Counted from the first letter of the stretch, positions 1-11,423 are shown. The stretch is DNA of 64,000 bases from Kluyveromyces lactis (GCF_000002515.2 NC_006042.1:124001-188000); one strand, 5' to 3'. The notes: generated from the letters alone by a model not told the origin. Program-made: numbers and translations.

Positions 1-602
1 ATATTTTCTGAACCGACAATAATTTGATTCTTATCACATAAGTAATCAAGTATTATTCCGTAGGAGTCCCAATCTTTCACGATGCTATCAATTCCGGACG
101 CCTTATAAAAATGACCCTTAGTGAATACATAGTCAGTCGCTTTGTGAGCACTTTCTTTGATGTTATTCTTCAATAGATCTTGTAGTACCTCGTCATTTCT
201 CTTTAACCACGCAATATTAACATATTTGACTGGTTTTAAGTACATTGCAGTCTCATTTTTTCTGCTCTTCCAGGACAAATCTAAGATTGTCTTGCTGATA
301 GCCCAGCTCATCATTGATATTACGATGTTCTGATTCCTTTTGTGATATTCGTTAAGGGATACTAACGTGCCTTCTTTTACCATCTCATCTAGCACTACGT
401 CAATGCTTTTCGGAGCACCATACTGAGAGTTTGATAATTCTGAAAGTAGATCTGCAGCATTTATGATTATCAGATCACTCCAGAATTCCTTGATTAAATA
501 TTCTTTCCATTGTCTGATGTTTGCCTCATAACCATCGATGTTTAATAATTTCAGTCCTCTGAAATCAGAGTACAATGATCTTAACCTTGATTCTGGTAAC
601 AT
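1..602 (-). CDS. CHM7: CHM7-like ESCRT-III family protein, 5' part only
   Basis: The reverse strand is open from an ATG at 602 to the left edge of the window, giving about 200 residues that begin MLPESRLRSLYSDF. The frame is closed upstream by a stop, and 602 is the first ATG in it. Chm7 is an ESCRT-II/ESCRT-III hybrid that works in nuclear-pore and nuclear-envelope surveillance; this part would be its N-terminal winged-helix half. The call rests partly on my recollection of the yeast protein's start and partly on position: CHM7 (YJL049W) lies next to MTR4 (YJL050W) in S. cerevisiae, in the same orientation, and MTR4 follows here on the same strand with only HSM3 between. The C-terminal ESCRT-III helices lie outside the window. 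Confidence 0.7.
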   Translation of the reverse strand, partial: MLPESRLRSLYSDFRGLKLLNIDGYEANIRQWKEYLIKEFWSDLIIINAADLLSELSNSQYGAPKSIDVVLDEMVKEGTLVSLNEYHKRNQNIVISMMSWAISKTILDLSWKSRKNETAMYLKPVKYVNIAWLKRNDEVLQDLLKNNIKESAHKATDYVFTKGHFYKASGIDSIVKDWDSYGIILDYLCDKNQIIVGSEN

Positions 603-863
603 TATTGAATGGCAGTAGTCCGGAATCAGGATGCAATCCTTTGTAACCCCGATGTCAAGAAGAGTTGCAGTTTTTATCGATCTGATTTTCAATCTGATTT
701 CTCATCTCAGGCGGCATTAGTTTCAACTTTAGAAAACTCAATGCTTAACGAAGTTTGAACTTTAGAATTTAAGGAAACTATTTCTGGATATTGGAAGCAC
801 TAATAAGAGTAAAGTTTTCATTGGCTGACTAACATTGTCCAAGGTACGGCAAAAGTAACAAAG

Positions 864-2273
864 ATGACAGATGTGACCAAAGATATTGATAACTTGGCTG
901 ATGCCCTTCTTACGATGGAGATATCACCCGAAATCAATGATTTGATGGAAAAACTAGCCCTAAATTTAACTTCATCGAACAACCTTCCGGTAGACGTCAA
1001 ACATCTATTGACTTCAATAAAAACCTATCTTACACAGTCATCAAGTGAGATGTTAGACTATAATTTACTTTTGGAAGTGTTGGATGCAGTTGTGGGCTTG
1101 TGTCCGTTTGAGGATGTACTCAAAGTTTTTTCAGTAGATGACCTTATCACTGCCCTCAAAAGTGGTGACAAGGCTTTAACTGAGACGGTTTGCCAAGTAA
1201 TTGCGGCTGCTTCTCCAAGAGATATTTTTGCAGGCACACCTTTGCTAGATGAAATGCTTAAATTGTACTTCTGCGAATCTACTGTTGTTGCTATTGTTAA
1301 TGCGCTTGAGAAGACGCTTGGCATCTTAGTTACGAACCAATTAAACAGAAGAAGAATCTTAGAAAATAACTTACCGGTATTAATAAGTGTTAAAGACTGT
1401 AAAAACTCTACTACTTTTTGTAGGTTTCTTGATTTGATCAAGATACTCTCTGCAAGTGTCACTTTTGAAGAGTTTAGAAAAGATATCTTCATTATCGACA
1501 ACATGGTGACCAACAAGATGATGGAAAATGATATACTTGTTTTCATTCACATATGCCAATATTATATTGAGCTTCTAACTATTTCCTTGACAGAAGACGG
1601 AAAAGAATGGGTAATACGGTATGTAAAGCCCAGTTTTGAAATATTTGGAGAAGCTTTCTCTAGAAGGGAAGAATTGTTTGATGTTGGTCATTTTGCAAAA
1701 TCGTATTTGCTAACCCTTTTCTCTAAAATCTCTTACCTAGATGACAAATCATATATTCAGCTGCTCGAAGCGCAGTTCTTCCCATTATATCCTGACAAAC
1801 AATACCTGGACGAATTTTTGACGGTTCTTGATCCTAGTTACATTGCAAAGGTTCATTTGGACTTGTTAAAAGAAAAAGCATTACGTGCGGGGAATGTTCA
1901 TATGTTTGTGAATCTAATAAAAGATGAAGACTGCTTTGTGCAATTAAAAGACGAAATAAATTCTAAAACCTTGAACGATATGCCATACATAGAGAAAATG
2001 CTTTTGTTAGACGGTCTGACTTTAACTTCATATGGTATTCAACACTTGACTAGAAACATGCCATCAGTTATGAACAGTATAATCGATAGTGGAAATCAGG
2101 TTACCGAAAAATTGTCGTTTGACTTAAGACTGAGGGTCTTCGAGAACCTTTTGGAAGCCAACCCGCAGGAGTTGTCCGTGTGGTTGATTCCGTTGCAATC
2201 TGAATATGCTAATATTCTAAACGGTCGTCGCGGTCGTTTCTCCTCAGGACAACTTGCTGATGATTATCTATAA
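864..2273 (+). CDS. HSM3: Hsm3, 19S proteasome base assembly chaperone
   Basis: This 469-residue, all-helical, leucine-rich protein has no membrane segment or signal peptide. Length and position fit Hsm3 (about 480 residues in S. cerevisiae). Hsm3 is an ARM/HEAT-like repeat chaperone that binds the C-terminal domain of Rpt1 and helps assemble the base of the 26S proteasome in the cytosol; it was first found through a mismatch-repair phenotype. The ATG at 864 is the first in frame. The gene is divergent from CHM7 (261 bp apart) and convergent with MTR4, with only 38 bp between the two stop codons. A CGGCAAAA sequence about 15 bp before the ATG loosely resembles part of an Rpn4 (PACE) site, but it is incomplete and very close to the start. 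The family call comes from overall resemblance and synteny, since Hsm3 has no short diagnostic motif. Confidence 0.82.
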   Translation: MTDVTKDIDNLADALLTMEISPEINDLMEKLALNLTSSNNLPVDVKHLLTSIKTYLTQSSSEMLDYNLLLEVLDAVVGLCPFEDVLKVFSVDDLITALKSGDKALTETVCQVIAAASPRDIFAGTPLLDEMLKLYFCESTVVAIVNALEKTLGILVTNQLNRRRILENNLPVLISVKDCKNSTTFCRFLDLIKILSASVTFEEFRKDIFIIDNMVTNKMMENDILVFIHICQYYIELLTISLTEDGKEWVIRYVKPSFEIFGEAFSRREELFDVGHFAKSYLLTLFSKISYLDDKSYIQLLEAQFFPLYPDKQYLDEFLTVLDPSYIAKVHLDLLKEKALRAGNVHMFVNLIKDEDCFVQLKDEINSKTLNDMPYIEKMLLLDGLTLTSYGIQHLTRNMPSVMNSIIDSGNQVTEKLSFDLRLRVFENLLEANPQELSVWLIPLQSEYANILNGRRGRFSSGQLADDYL

Positions 2274-2311
2274 GACATAGATTTTGATGAAGTTACATAT
2301 CTTTATATATA

Positions 2312-5300
2312 TCATAGATACAACGAGCCAGCAGAGACAATATCTCTGTGAATGAGGTTTAATGCCGCTTCCATCTTTTCCTTTAATGTAGCATTACCAA
2401 TTGTTTTAGACACATCGATTAGTTCCTTGATCATCTCTTCTAATCTTTTGAACATTCTGATGAGGGAACCTTCATAAACATCTGTCATTTTGCAAATTTG
2501 AGTAAATGATGCACCTTGGCACCACTCATATACCACCTCCATAAGCTCATGCCTGAAACTTTCAACATACTCTTTTTCGACTAATTCAATTTTGGAGTCT
2601 TTGATTATTTTAGCAATTTTACCTGCTACTTCTCTCATTGCTTTCAATGGCTCCGCAAGTTCAGGCTTCAACCTTGGGGCCTCTTTGCAACGCTCTTGGA
2701 ATGCGAAACATGATAAAAGAGCAGCAGCTTGAGCAGGGGATAACTCGTTGAAATTACCATTGAAGATTAATTCTGTCAATAACAACTCATCACCCGAGGA
2801 AATTTCGCAGGCAACACGCCCCTTCAACTCTATGATATCGGACTGTGTACAGAACCCTAAACGACGTAAAACCCTCTTCCTGCGACGCAAATCGTCTAAT
2901 TGGATGACAGCTTGTGCCTCGTTGATTTTATGCTTCAAATTCTTGATGTCTGCCTCAATGGCCACCTTGTTTGAGTATTTCTCATAAAGCTCTCTTAATC
3001 TAACAGTATTTGTCAATGGGTTTGAGTATAACCTTCCTTCCAATACTTCGATCTTCTTTAGAAGCTTTAAGAAGTCATCGTCGTCAATTTTCATGTTCTT
3101 CACTGGATCAACAATCGGTACACCATCTGGGAAACGACGCAAAGCTTCTCTGAGAGTTTTCCCTACTGTTGCTTGTTGACTTTCAGCCTTGATATCATTT
3201 GGCATGTACAACCTTATATTTCCGATAGACTGGATTGAGGAGAGAGTTATAGGAATGATGGTACAAGTTGATTTCTCTCCTTGTTCAGCAGGTCTGATAC
3301 CTTCGGGGAAAGTTGGATTAAATGGTTTGATCAAGTTGATCGGCGAGTCAGCATACATAGTATTGACGACAACATTAACAATGTAGGACTCTTCATCAGA
3401 ATAGACTGCGGTAGGGTTACGTTTGTTAGTTCTCTTGACAAAATCGACAACAGCTGCCCACCCGTAATCATATTTGTTGTCAATTTTCACATTTATTAGT
3501 CTACCAGGTTGCAAGAAAGCTAAAGAATTGGCAGGGTGTGTAATAATGGTACGCACATCTTCGTTATACCCATCCAACGTTTTTCGGATTTCATAGTATT
3601 CTTTCACAGCTGGTTCATCATCAACTTTGATGGATTCCAGTACTGACGTTAATTCGGCTACCTTCTTTTCCATGACTGGAACAGAAATAGCGTTTTGGAA
3701 CTGGAAGAATGAATTTTCTAACATGAACTCTGGAGAAATACCTTCCACACGCATTAGATTCAAAATCATATTATAACCCAAATGGAAAGCGGAGTCCAAT
3801 CTGTCGGCTTGGCCTTTTACCATACCTTTAGCGACTTGAGGTTCCATCTTTTCATCGATCATCATAATGACAATACCACGGTCGTCTAAACCACGACGAC
3901 CGGCACGACCAGACATTTGAATATATTCACCACCAGACACCCAACGGAACTGTTGACCATCCCATTTCCTAACACTCGTGAATACAACGGTCTTGGCTGG
4001 CATATTAAGCCCAATGGAAAACGTTTCAGTAGCAAACAAGACCTTTAAAAACCCTTCTTGGAAGAGAATTTCAATAACTTCTTTTAGAATAGGTAGCAAG
4101 CCAGAATGATGTATACCGATACCTCTCCTTAACAATGGCAAAATGTGTTTAATCTGAGGAAGTTCTCTGTCTGATTCAGGAAGAAGATCGATTGCATTCT
4201 TAAAGATCTTGGTAAGGGCTTCCTTCTCTTCCTCAGAGTTAAAGTCTAATTTAGACATCTTCAAAGCCAATTCTTCACAGTCACGCTTACTGAACGAGAA
4301 AACAATAACAGGATTATATTTTTTCTTCCAGATCATCCTCACAATTTTGTATATATCCCCTTTTGCATCACCTTTAGCTGCGCCACCTTTATACGACTGC
4401 CCCTTTTTACCTCTGCCATTGATAGTGTGGACATCGTCTCCAGTCTGGTTGCTTATTGAAGCCATCGCTTTCTGGAAATTTTCCTCTCTAAAAGTACCCT
4501 TTTCATCAACCACGAGATGGATACCGTCACCATGAGCTGGGAATAAATAATGTTGTAATGGGGTTGGACGGAAGTCCGTGTAAACAATGTGACATGGTTG
4601 GGAGTGAATTCTACAGATCCATTCCGCAAATTCCATAGCATTTGGAATAGTAGCTGAAAGGAAAACATAATGAACCTTATCAGGTAGTAAGATAATAGTT
4701 TCTTCCCAAACAACACCTCTTTCTTTATCTCTCATATAATGCACTTCATCGAAAATAACCCATGCAACTTCTCTCATGACTTCACTACCTCTGTAAAGCA
4801 TACTTCTTAAAATTTCAGTCGTCATAACCAAACAACCAGCATCAGGATTGATGGTAATGTCACCAGTCATTAGGCCAACATCTCCAAATTCAGCCAACAA
4901 TTCTCTATATTTTTGATTTGACAAAGCTTTAATTGGAGATGTATAGATGACTCTCTGTTTTTCCCTCAATGATTGGGCAATTGCATATTCCGCAACGACT
5001 GTCTTACCGGCAGAAGTATGGGCAGAAACTAAAACAGATTCCATGCGATCGATACACGAAATTGCCGTATCTTGGAAAGGATCTAAAGTGAACGGATAAG
5101 TACGTGCTTCGTTGGTTCTAACATGGTCACCAATCGGCTTGTAATCATAATTAGGTGGAAGAGCAACTTGATGTCTAACCTGATGCCTCAATTTCACTTT
5201 ACCATCGCTTTCAAGTTGGACCGTTTGGGTATTTCCGAGCCCTGCAGATGCTTCGACTTCACGAGATGCCTCCCTTTCGAAAGCATCCGCTACAACTGGG

Positions 5301-5533
5301 ATGACAACTGATTTATTCTTCTTATCCTCGATCAAAGTGATTCCCATCTTGACCTTCTTGGAAGATGAAATATCTGAATTCTGGAGCTGCTCTGCATCAT
5401 CGCCATTAGAACGTTTGGTGCCAGAATTCTTCACAACTGATTTTTCGTTTTCAGATTCTTCTAATGCTTCTGGAGGGAGCTCAAAGTCTTCATTGGGAGT
5501 CTCCCCGAAAACATCGAATAACGAGTCAGACAT
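2312..5533 (-). CDS. MTR4: Mtr4, RNA helicase of the TRAMP complex and nuclear exosome
   Basis: The protein has 1073 residues, the same length as I recall for S. cerevisiae Mtr4, and long stretches match it. It is a 3'-5' Ski2-like DExH RNA helicase that unwinds RNA and feeds it to the nuclear exosome, alone or in TRAMP, in 5.8S rRNA processing and nuclear RNA turnover. Walker A (AHTSAGKT, residues 171-178) and the DEVH box (262-265) are intact, as is motif VI ([10 protein letters not shown]). The middle KOW/arch insertion and C-terminal DSHCT helical domain follow, ending in SAGSLYL. The short N-terminal SLFDVF segment is conserved in yeasts. Only the acidic N-terminal linker (about residues 15-75) is variable. 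The promoter has a perfect PAC box (5730-5742), fitting co-regulation with ribosome-biogenesis genes. Confidence 0.98.
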   Translation of the reverse strand: MSDSLFDVFGETPNEDFELPPEALEESENEKSVVKNSGTKRSNGDDAEQLQNSDISSSKKVKMGITLIEDKKNKSVVIPVVADAFEREASREVEASAGLGNTQTVQLESDGKVKLRHQVRHQVALPPNYDYKPIGDHVRTNEARTYPFTLDPFQDTAISCIDRMESVLVSAHTSAGKTVVAEYAIAQSLREKQRVIYTSPIKALSNQKYRELLAEFGDVGLMTGDITINPDAGCLVMTTEILRSMLYRGSEVMREVAWVIFDEVHYMRDKERGVVWEETIILLPDKVHYVFLSATIPNAMEFAEWICRIHSQPCHIVYTDFRPTPLQHYLFPAHGDGIHLVVDEKGTFREENFQKAMASISNQTGDDVHTINGRGKKGQSYKGGAAKGDAKGDIYKIVRMIWKKKYNPVIVFSFSKRDCEELALKMSKLDFNSEEEKEALTKIFKNAIDLLPESDRELPQIKHILPLLRRGIGIHHSGLLPILKEVIEILFQEGFLKVLFATETFSIGLNMPAKTVVFTSVRKWDGQQFRWVSGGEYIQMSGRAGRRGLDDRGIVIMMIDEKMEPQVAKGMVKGQADRLDSAFHLGYNMILNLMRVEGISPEFMLENSFFQFQNAISVPVMEKKVAELTSVLESIKVDDEPAVKEYYEIRKTLDGYNEDVRTIITHPANSLAFLQPGRLINVKIDNKYDYGWAAVVDFVKRTNKRNPTAVYSDEESYIVNVVVNTMYADSPINLIKPFNPTFPEGIRPAEQGEKSTCTIIPITLSSIQSIGNIRLYMPNDIKAESQQATVGKTLREALRRFPDGVPIVDPVKNMKIDDDDFLKLLKKIEVLEGRLYSNPLTNTVRLRELYEKYSNKVAIEADIKNLKHKINEAQAVIQLDDLRRRKRVLRRLGFCTQSDIIELKGRVACEISSGDELLLTELIFNGNFNELSPAQAAALLSCFAFQERCKEAPRLKPELAEPLKAMREVAGKIAKIIKDSKIELVEKEYVESFRHELMEVVYEWCQGASFTQICKMTDVYEGSLIRMFKRLEEMIKELIDVSKTIGNATLKEKMEAALNLIHRDIVSAGSLYL

Positions 5534-5724
5534 TGTATCTCAACACTACTTTTGTTCTTCAAAATTGAACAGGCTAAACTACCCTGTTTTGAACAAATTA
5601 GGGAAAAGCACTGAGGTTAGTTGAACTTCGCAAATGGCAGTTTATCTTTCCCCTTATGTTATTATTACTGACTGTTACTAAAGAAGCAGTAATCACCTTT
5701 ATAATGTATGATACCTCTTTTAAC

Positions 5725-5750
5725 CTCATCTCATCTCATCGCATCTCATC
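5725..5750 (-). promoter_or_regulatory. PAC element in pentamer repeat, MTR4 promoter
   Basis: Read on the MTR4 strand, 5742-5730 is GCGATGAGATGAG, a perfect match to the PAC consensus GCGATGAGMTGAR. It sits within five tandem pentamers of the type CTCAT/CGCAT on the plus strand, about 200 bp before the MTR4 ATG. PAC elements are bound by Dot6/Tod6 in S. cerevisiae and mark rRNA-processing genes. Confidence 0.8.
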
Positions 5751-6911
5751 TTACAGGTTCTTTTATTCAAATCTTTCACAAACATAGGAAAAAGAAAATA
5801 TATTCCGTACCGTATGATATATCACGTGCCTCAACCTTTCAGTTCCGAACATGCATCATAAAGTCATCAGTGAAAGGTAATTCAAGCCATGGGAAACCAA
5901 CACATTAATGCTATCACTTAATTAGATGGGTAAATAAAACGATAGAACAATGAATGGATGAACTGATCGATTTATATGACGATAAACGCACTTTGATTTA
6001 TGGTGGTAGTGAAATATTGTGAAGACAATCACATTACACTAAAACAAGAATGGCGTAGTTTATACGCTGGTGACCTATACTATCCCTGATCAGATTTGCA
6101 TATGCAGACTTGAGAAAAGTACAGCTGGAGACGACAAGCAAATTAATGTTGGTGGTGTTGTTTCCTAAAAAATATCAGTATGTAAGAGGACATCGGATCT
6201 GCAGTAGAAAACGAAAGATACCAACAAACCTAACGATCACCTCTCCTTCGGTTAGTGAAGAAAGAATGATATTGTCACCCGAGAAATGATGGAACCACGC
6301 CTACAGCCAAATAGATTATCAATATTTATCAGCCACCCTCTTTTTCAGCACAAAAGGTTTAAAAAACGGATATGGATTTGAGGACTTTTCTTCAACCTTA
6401 CTGAAAAGCCACCCATACTGTAGGCCCGAACGAGGATAGAATCGACCAGGACGTTGATAAAGAAAATGTTCAACGCTTGATTTTCTTCCTCTTCATGTGG
6501 AATTTGGGCTACTAAGCAAAGGATACTCAACCTTACACAGAATGTAAAATTGATCAATGCAGATTCAAAGCGCGGGAACGTCCCTCCTCCAGTTATAAGG
6601 TATTGTACGCAGCAAGATGCAGACCTTAAATTTATTTGTAAACTGCATACCTGCTATGCGAAAAGCTTTGGGTTCTCTCCGTGGTGTTCACTACTCCTGA
6701 TCAAAGCTTTCTAATTTTTGTGCGAATAGCTCGCGTATTTGAAGAATATAAAGTGCACCTACAGGAGGAGCTTAGTAATCCTATGTGAGAAATAGGTGAG
6801 TATCATACTCATTTCCAGCAAAATATTAGTCCCGCAAGGAGGTGAGAGATTCACGTACTTCTGTACATAGACACCGTATTCGGGTGGCGCCCGACCAGTT
6901 CCCATTAGGAG

Positions 6912-7281
6912 ATGTCACCGGCCAAGTTCTCTCCGCTGCTTCGGCTTCAGCATCATACTCCAGCTCTCCAAAATCCTAAGGTTCTCATCCAAGGAATCGA
7001 GGTATTCAATGGCACACATACCGCAGCCGCAACTAAAAAAGTCTTCATTAAAGTGGTCTTTTGATGAGCTTAGATTAGCTGCGAGTTTCCGAGCGAGTTA
7101 TCTACATCCACTAGCTGGAAACACCTACAGTGATCCTCATAACGATGTCTTGCTGCCTCCAAATTTAACGAAGAAACAAAAGAAGCCCAGAATGACGGAG
7201 GTTCTGCCTTCTTACTTTCTGACGGGATTTCAGACAATGACGCTAATTGTGAGAGGAAACGCGAATGGCGAAAATCCTTAG
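6912..7281 (+). pseudogene. possible gene relic (two overlapping short frames)
   Basis: An ATG at 6912 opens 50 codons starting MSPAKFSPLLRLQHHTPAL and stops at 7064. A second frame, 7009-7281, runs on with 90 codons (KKSSLKWSFDELRLAASFRA, then a basic TKKQKKPR stretch). The two would read as one longer protein only if a frame change occurred near 7010-7060. I recognise neither as a known family, and both could be chance. Composition (proline, serine and basic residues, no homopolymer bias) looks more like coding sequence than the surrounding intergenic DNA. This is weak evidence for a decayed host gene. Confidence 0.2.
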
Positions 7282-8121
7282 AGGAAGAAGATTACGTCGA
7301 TTTTGGCTGCAGAACCAAAAAGGTTTCCAGCACTCAGCTCAATGGCCCTTTAGTTTTTTCGTAGTACGCTATAGACAGTAGATGTCGAAGGCTGTTCTTC
7401 AATCTGTGAAGTTGTTTTGCAAAATACCTTTTCATTGTCAAGGGCAAATTCAGGAAGCAGAATGATATTGGCAATTAATATTTCAGTGGAGAGCTGAGAA
7501 GATGAAAAGGAAGATGTGGAATTATTTTGTCTGTTTAACCGCCAAAAAGCGTTTGTTCTATAGAATTTGATATTGATTCCACTGATAACAGGGATAACAG
7601 TGACTAATGGCACGCACGAGCTTACCATTAACGTCCAGTTTTCAGTTTCCTTGGTAGTAATATATAATTAAATACTATGATTTTAAATTGTTACGTATAT
7701 TGACTTTTGAAGAATAAGATACTTCTGACGTCATCCACGTTAAGGTTGCCCGTCGGACATGCTCTATGGTATACCACTGACGATGATAACGCTATTTGGG
7801 AAGCTTTGTTATTTGGTCTTCCATTAATAGGTCATTTCTGGTTTGAAAATTTGAATCGTTTTATATTTTTGGCCTACATTCAAAGATAACGGACTAAAAG
7901 TGAAATTATAGGAAATAATGCTGATTGATAAAGACAAATAAAATAATTACATATTAACGGTTAAATCGACAAACCTCATTGCTCGAAAGATACAAGCAAT
8001 ATAAGTTCTCTTATGCTAAGATTGAAAGCCATATATGACAAAGGGATACTTTGAATGCAAAGGAATCAGTGTAATATTTAAGTAATATTAACATCCCGTC
8101 TCGTTTGGCGTTTTCTAGGTG

Positions 8122-10323
8122 TTACTTATTGTGGATCTGCTGTCGGTTAAGAAGAATCGAGAGCTTTTCCCTATCGTATTCACTCAACCCCGTGTCCATT
8201 CCAGAATATTCCGTTTCTGCATGGAAACTCAAGGAACTACCGAAATTACCATCTTCTTCTTTGATATCAAACGATTCTAAATCTGATGGCGCTTGAAGAT
8301 CATCAATTGGACAATCTGCTTTTGGTAGATTAGTAGTAGACACTCTAAAATCGTTTACTGGCTGGTATATCGAGCTTCTTCTTCTTGCGTTGAGTGTTGA
8401 TATTGATTTTTGGGGTGAATGTTTCTGTTGCAGTGAATGTACATATGACAAATCAATGTTGTTAACAGAGTTGGAATTTGAGTGTTGATGTTGATGGAAG
8501 CTTGTTAGGGTTAATGACTTGGAGTGGAAATGCATGTTACCATGTGATTCTTCGTCGTTTCTCAAATTAGTTCTTGAAAGTCTTTGACTTAGTCTTTTCT
8601 TCAACCTAGTTGGCGATGATTGCACAGAACTTAATTGCCTTGAGTTATTGTTACTTAAGTAAAGGGATATTTGGGAATCGTCTCTTCCGTCTTGCGTAGA
8701 AAACGCACCAGAATTGAACTTAATAGGGGTTCTGATGGCAGTGACAATTGATGAAATGGACTTTGTTGGGGAATGTTCTATGTGGGAATACAACGCCGGA
8801 ACTATTGGAGATGTGTTCTGTTTCAAGCCTTCTTCCATCAACCCAGTTTCATGAGGGTGAATTGCTCTGTCGACAAAACTCATCACCTCATCGTCACCGT
8901 CGTACATTTCATGGCCTTGGGGGAAGGTAGTCTTTTTCAGTGGGAAGCTGAAGCTGGTGTCAATATCGAAGGCGGGGTATAATTGATCAGCTGGTTGTGT
9001 GTGATCCTTTTCTCTGTTCAACAGCATGTCTTTATTCTTGTTCCAGTAATCAATCGTAATTGTGCTGTTACCGATATCCGTATTCAAGGCTGGCTGAGAC
9101 ACTGAGTTTTGAGTAGAATATACGGCGTGCTCCGGTTGAATTTGCAAATCATTTTCTAGTAATTGTTCTAAAACATCATCACTTTCCTCCTCATTTTGAT
9201 TCGACGGAGCCGAATCCCTCATATCATTGTATTTGACTACTTCGTTTCCAGGTGGCGATGAATTAACTGTGGGCTCTAATGCTTTCGGATTATGCAAGAT
9301 AGATGGGAGTAGCACACTATTATAAAGATTAATTGCATCCTTTTCCATTTTCAGGAGATTGCCATCTATATCATCAGAGTCATATAAACACACTGACCTC
9401 GCACTATTAACTTCGTTAGTTTGTTTCAGTATGTTAAGATAACTTTTAGATACATCTGGAATGGTTGATAGTCGCGTGACGTACTTCGCGTCTATTTCAG
9501 TTTCCAAATAAGAAATGGATTCAGGGGTCCTTGGGTTAGAAGGACTCTGTTTATCTTTATCAGTAGGTGATTTGATGGAGAACTTCCTCTGTATTTTTTC
9601 GAAAACCTGTTTCTTTGATGTGGGACTAATGGCGGTGAACGAGGAATTTTTTAATTTACTTTTGAGCGTGTGGTTGGATGCATCTACGACGCTTTGATAA
9701 GGTAGCTTATGTTTGATGACAGAAGGTGTTGATGTAGCATCAGAACCGGAATAATTAGTTGGGTATTCATTCATCCAGTTTTTTTCGATAGCGATTTCAA
9801 GCTCAGGTGTCAGCGTCTGTGCACTTGCCTTTAAGGAAACGAATCTCTCTCTGGTTTGATTGCACACTTTGATATCTCCTTTAGCGTAGGTAGTAGGTGC
9901 CTCTTTTTCGACATCAGTGACGTTTTGTTTCGGAACAGGTTCGAGCATAATGATATTCAATTGCATTCCACCCAATAGCATGGCAGCCAGTAGAACTCCC
10001 AGATGTGCTCTCATCAAGGGAATATTTAGCTCTTCTATCTTGAAATTGTGCAGCAAATAATAACAGTGTGACACAGACGCTCCGAACGTTACCAGAATCG
10101 TTATAGTGATCAATGTATTTAGAGTTTTTAGTAATCTGTATCGCAGACCTAACTGCATCAATTGGCATATGCCGCATAGCATCGATGAGCACGCAATTAT
10201 AATAATACTAGACATTTCTTTCCAATAGCTTCGCAGACAAATCATAGCAATTGATAGACTTCCAGTAGCCATGTTAAGTAGAGATCCTGTTAGCACAATG
10301 CATTCTCGAAGGTATGAAACCAT
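8122..10323 (-). CDS. IRC8: Irc8-like membrane protein with long cytosolic tail
   Basis: The 733-residue protein starts with four hydrophobic segments (about residues 8-30, 38-60, 67-92 and 105-126). A tail of about 600 residues follows, rich in serine, asparagine and acidic residues, with basic patches such as RLKKRLSQRLSR. This layout and the place next to MTR4 on the same strand (YJL050W-YJL051W in S. cerevisiae) point to IRC8, a bud-tip-localised protein of unknown molecular function whose loss raises Rad52 foci. The tail has many Ser/Thr-Pro sites (SPTSK, SPTRL, TPES), so phosphorylation is likely. The assignment rests mainly on synteny and architecture, since the tail is low-complexity. 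Confidence 0.68.
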   Translation of the reverse strand: MVSYLRECIVLTGSLLNMATGSLSIAMICLRSYWKEMSSIIIIACSSMLCGICQLMQLGLRYRLLKTLNTLITITILVTFGASVSHCYYLLHNFKIEELNIPLMRAHLGVLLAAMLLGGMQLNIIMLEPVPKQNVTDVEKEAPTTYAKGDIKVCNQTRERFVSLKASAQTLTPELEIAIEKNWMNEYPTNYSGSDATSTPSVIKHKLPYQSVVDASNHTLKSKLKNSSFTAISPTSKKQVFEKIQRKFSIKSPTDKDKQSPSNPRTPESISYLETEIDAKYVTRLSTIPDVSKSYLNILKQTNEVNSARSVCLYDSDDIDGNLLKMEKDAINLYNSVLLPSILHNPKALEPTVNSSPPGNEVVKYNDMRDSAPSNQNEEESDDVLEQLLENDLQIQPEHAVYSTQNSVSQPALNTDIGNSTITIDYWNKNKDMLLNREKDHTQPADQLYPAFDIDTSFSFPLKKTTFPQGHEMYDGDDEVMSFVDRAIHPHETGLMEEGLKQNTSPIVPALYSHIEHSPTKSISSIVTAIRTPIKFNSGAFSTQDGRDDSQISLYLSNNNSRQLSSVQSSPTRLKKRLSQRLSRTNLRNDEESHGNMHFHSKSLTLTSFHQHQHSNSNSVNNIDLSYVHSLQQKHSPQKSISTLNARRRSSIYQPVNDFRVSTTNLPKADCPIDDLQAPSDLESFDIKEEDGNFGSSLSFHAETEYSGMDTGLSEYDREKLSILLNRQQIHNK

Positions 10324-11423
10324 GACGAATGGATGTAAATTAAAGATCTTGACAGTACTTGTTTTACCAGCAAACAGCGAGAAGAATACTCAGCTAGCTT
10401 AGGATGTCGGATATTGTTAATATAAAGAAAACAAAAAGAACAATTAATGAGACACACACGTTAAGAGATCAGTCCCACTATATTATAATGCTTGTAGTAT
10501 GATGTTCCTTGAATGCAGGGCTGTCAGTTGAAGTCAAGTACCCTTCGAATATAGACTCCATAATAAACGAATACCCCAAATTTGATTAAGACAATGTGAA
10601 AGGTGAAAACAAATCTCATATCAAGGTCAGCAAATATATTATACAGGCAGCTTTCCCTCTTTCGTCTGGCCTCATACCTTTTGTTTTGGTTTGTTGACAT
10701 TTAGACAATGAGATTGCTTATATTTACCGTTTTGCCCGATTGGGAAAATTTGGTAGGACCGAATAATGTACATTGAAAAAAATGAAGCATTCAAGAGGTA
10801 CTCCCGAAGGCTGCAGGAAAAGAAGGGCGCGGAGGATGTCTACATATGCAGAGAACAGAGAAAACTTCATCAATTCCGAGACAATGGAACGATAGGGATA
10901 TCGGGCAGACTCTCAGAAAATGTCTGCCTTAACTCTTTGTAATTCATTCTTTACATTTGGTACAGGGTTGTATATTCTTGTCTCTGCTTTGATCAGACTC
11001 ATATTTAGGTCAGGCCTTGTCAAAAATCACATCAAAAATCGCATCAAAAGCAGTATTCAGTATTGTTAAGGAAAATGATACATAGCAAAACAGAAGAATA
11101 CCAAAGACAATAAGGTGACAATTCTACAACGGTACTGTGACCGCTGAAAGATGTCCCGGTACATGAATCCTGATTTATATTTTTCTCCAGTCTATTTGAC
11201 TTTTTTTAGTCTTTCTTACTATGGCTGCGAATGCCATCTGGAAGACTATCTCATTTTCTTTATCTTAAAAGTTTCAAAAGAAATTACGTATATTATACAA
11301 ATGAAGCTGTGATTAAAGGGAAGAGAAGTACAAGTTGTGGTGAACAGCTATGCATATAATATTGGCGACATACGTCTCTTTCGTAACAGAAGTTCATAGT
11401 AGAATACCTTTGAAGTAGTGCCC
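10324..11423. other. intergenic region, divergent IRC8/kinase promoters
   Basis: This 1.1-kb region separates the start of IRC8 from the start of the small kinase. It has no convincing ORF. Three adjacent 12-bp units of the type ATCAAAAATCGC lie at 11019-11054, the third diverged. An A+T-rich stretch (ACGTATATTATAC, near 11285) may serve as TATA element for the kinase. In S. cerevisiae TDH1 (YJL052W) sits between IRC8 and PEP8; no trace of it is visible here. Confidence 0.6.

Larger units (their letters stand above)
5534..8121. other. 2.6-kb gene-poor region between MTR4 and IRC8
   Basis: The first 200 bp form the MTR4 promoter with a PAC repeat (5725-5750). An ATCACGTG site follows at 5822-5828. 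The rest holds only short open frames of 60-90 codons on both strands without recognisable domains. Two overlapping frames at 6912-7064 and 7009-7281 are somewhat more protein-like and are listed separately as a possible relic. No tRNA-like B box or long repeat was found. In S. cerevisiae the MTR4-IRC8 gap is short, so the length of this one is unusual. Confidence 0.6.

Noticed and set aside
1058-1546. 162-codon reverse frame within HSM3
   Set aside because: It is the mirror of the HSM3 coding frame with a Ser/Leu-rich composition and no upstream signals.
5822-5850. ATCACGTG near a TTCCGAA sequence, considered as a centromere
   Set aside because: A Kluyveromyces-type centromere needs about 160 bp of A+T-rich CDEII between these boxes; here they are about 15 bp apart and the second does not match CDEIII.
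7582-7600. GATAACAGGGATAACAG, reminiscent of part of the I-SceI site
   Set aside because: Only about half of the recognition sequence agrees and no homing-endonuclease gene is near.
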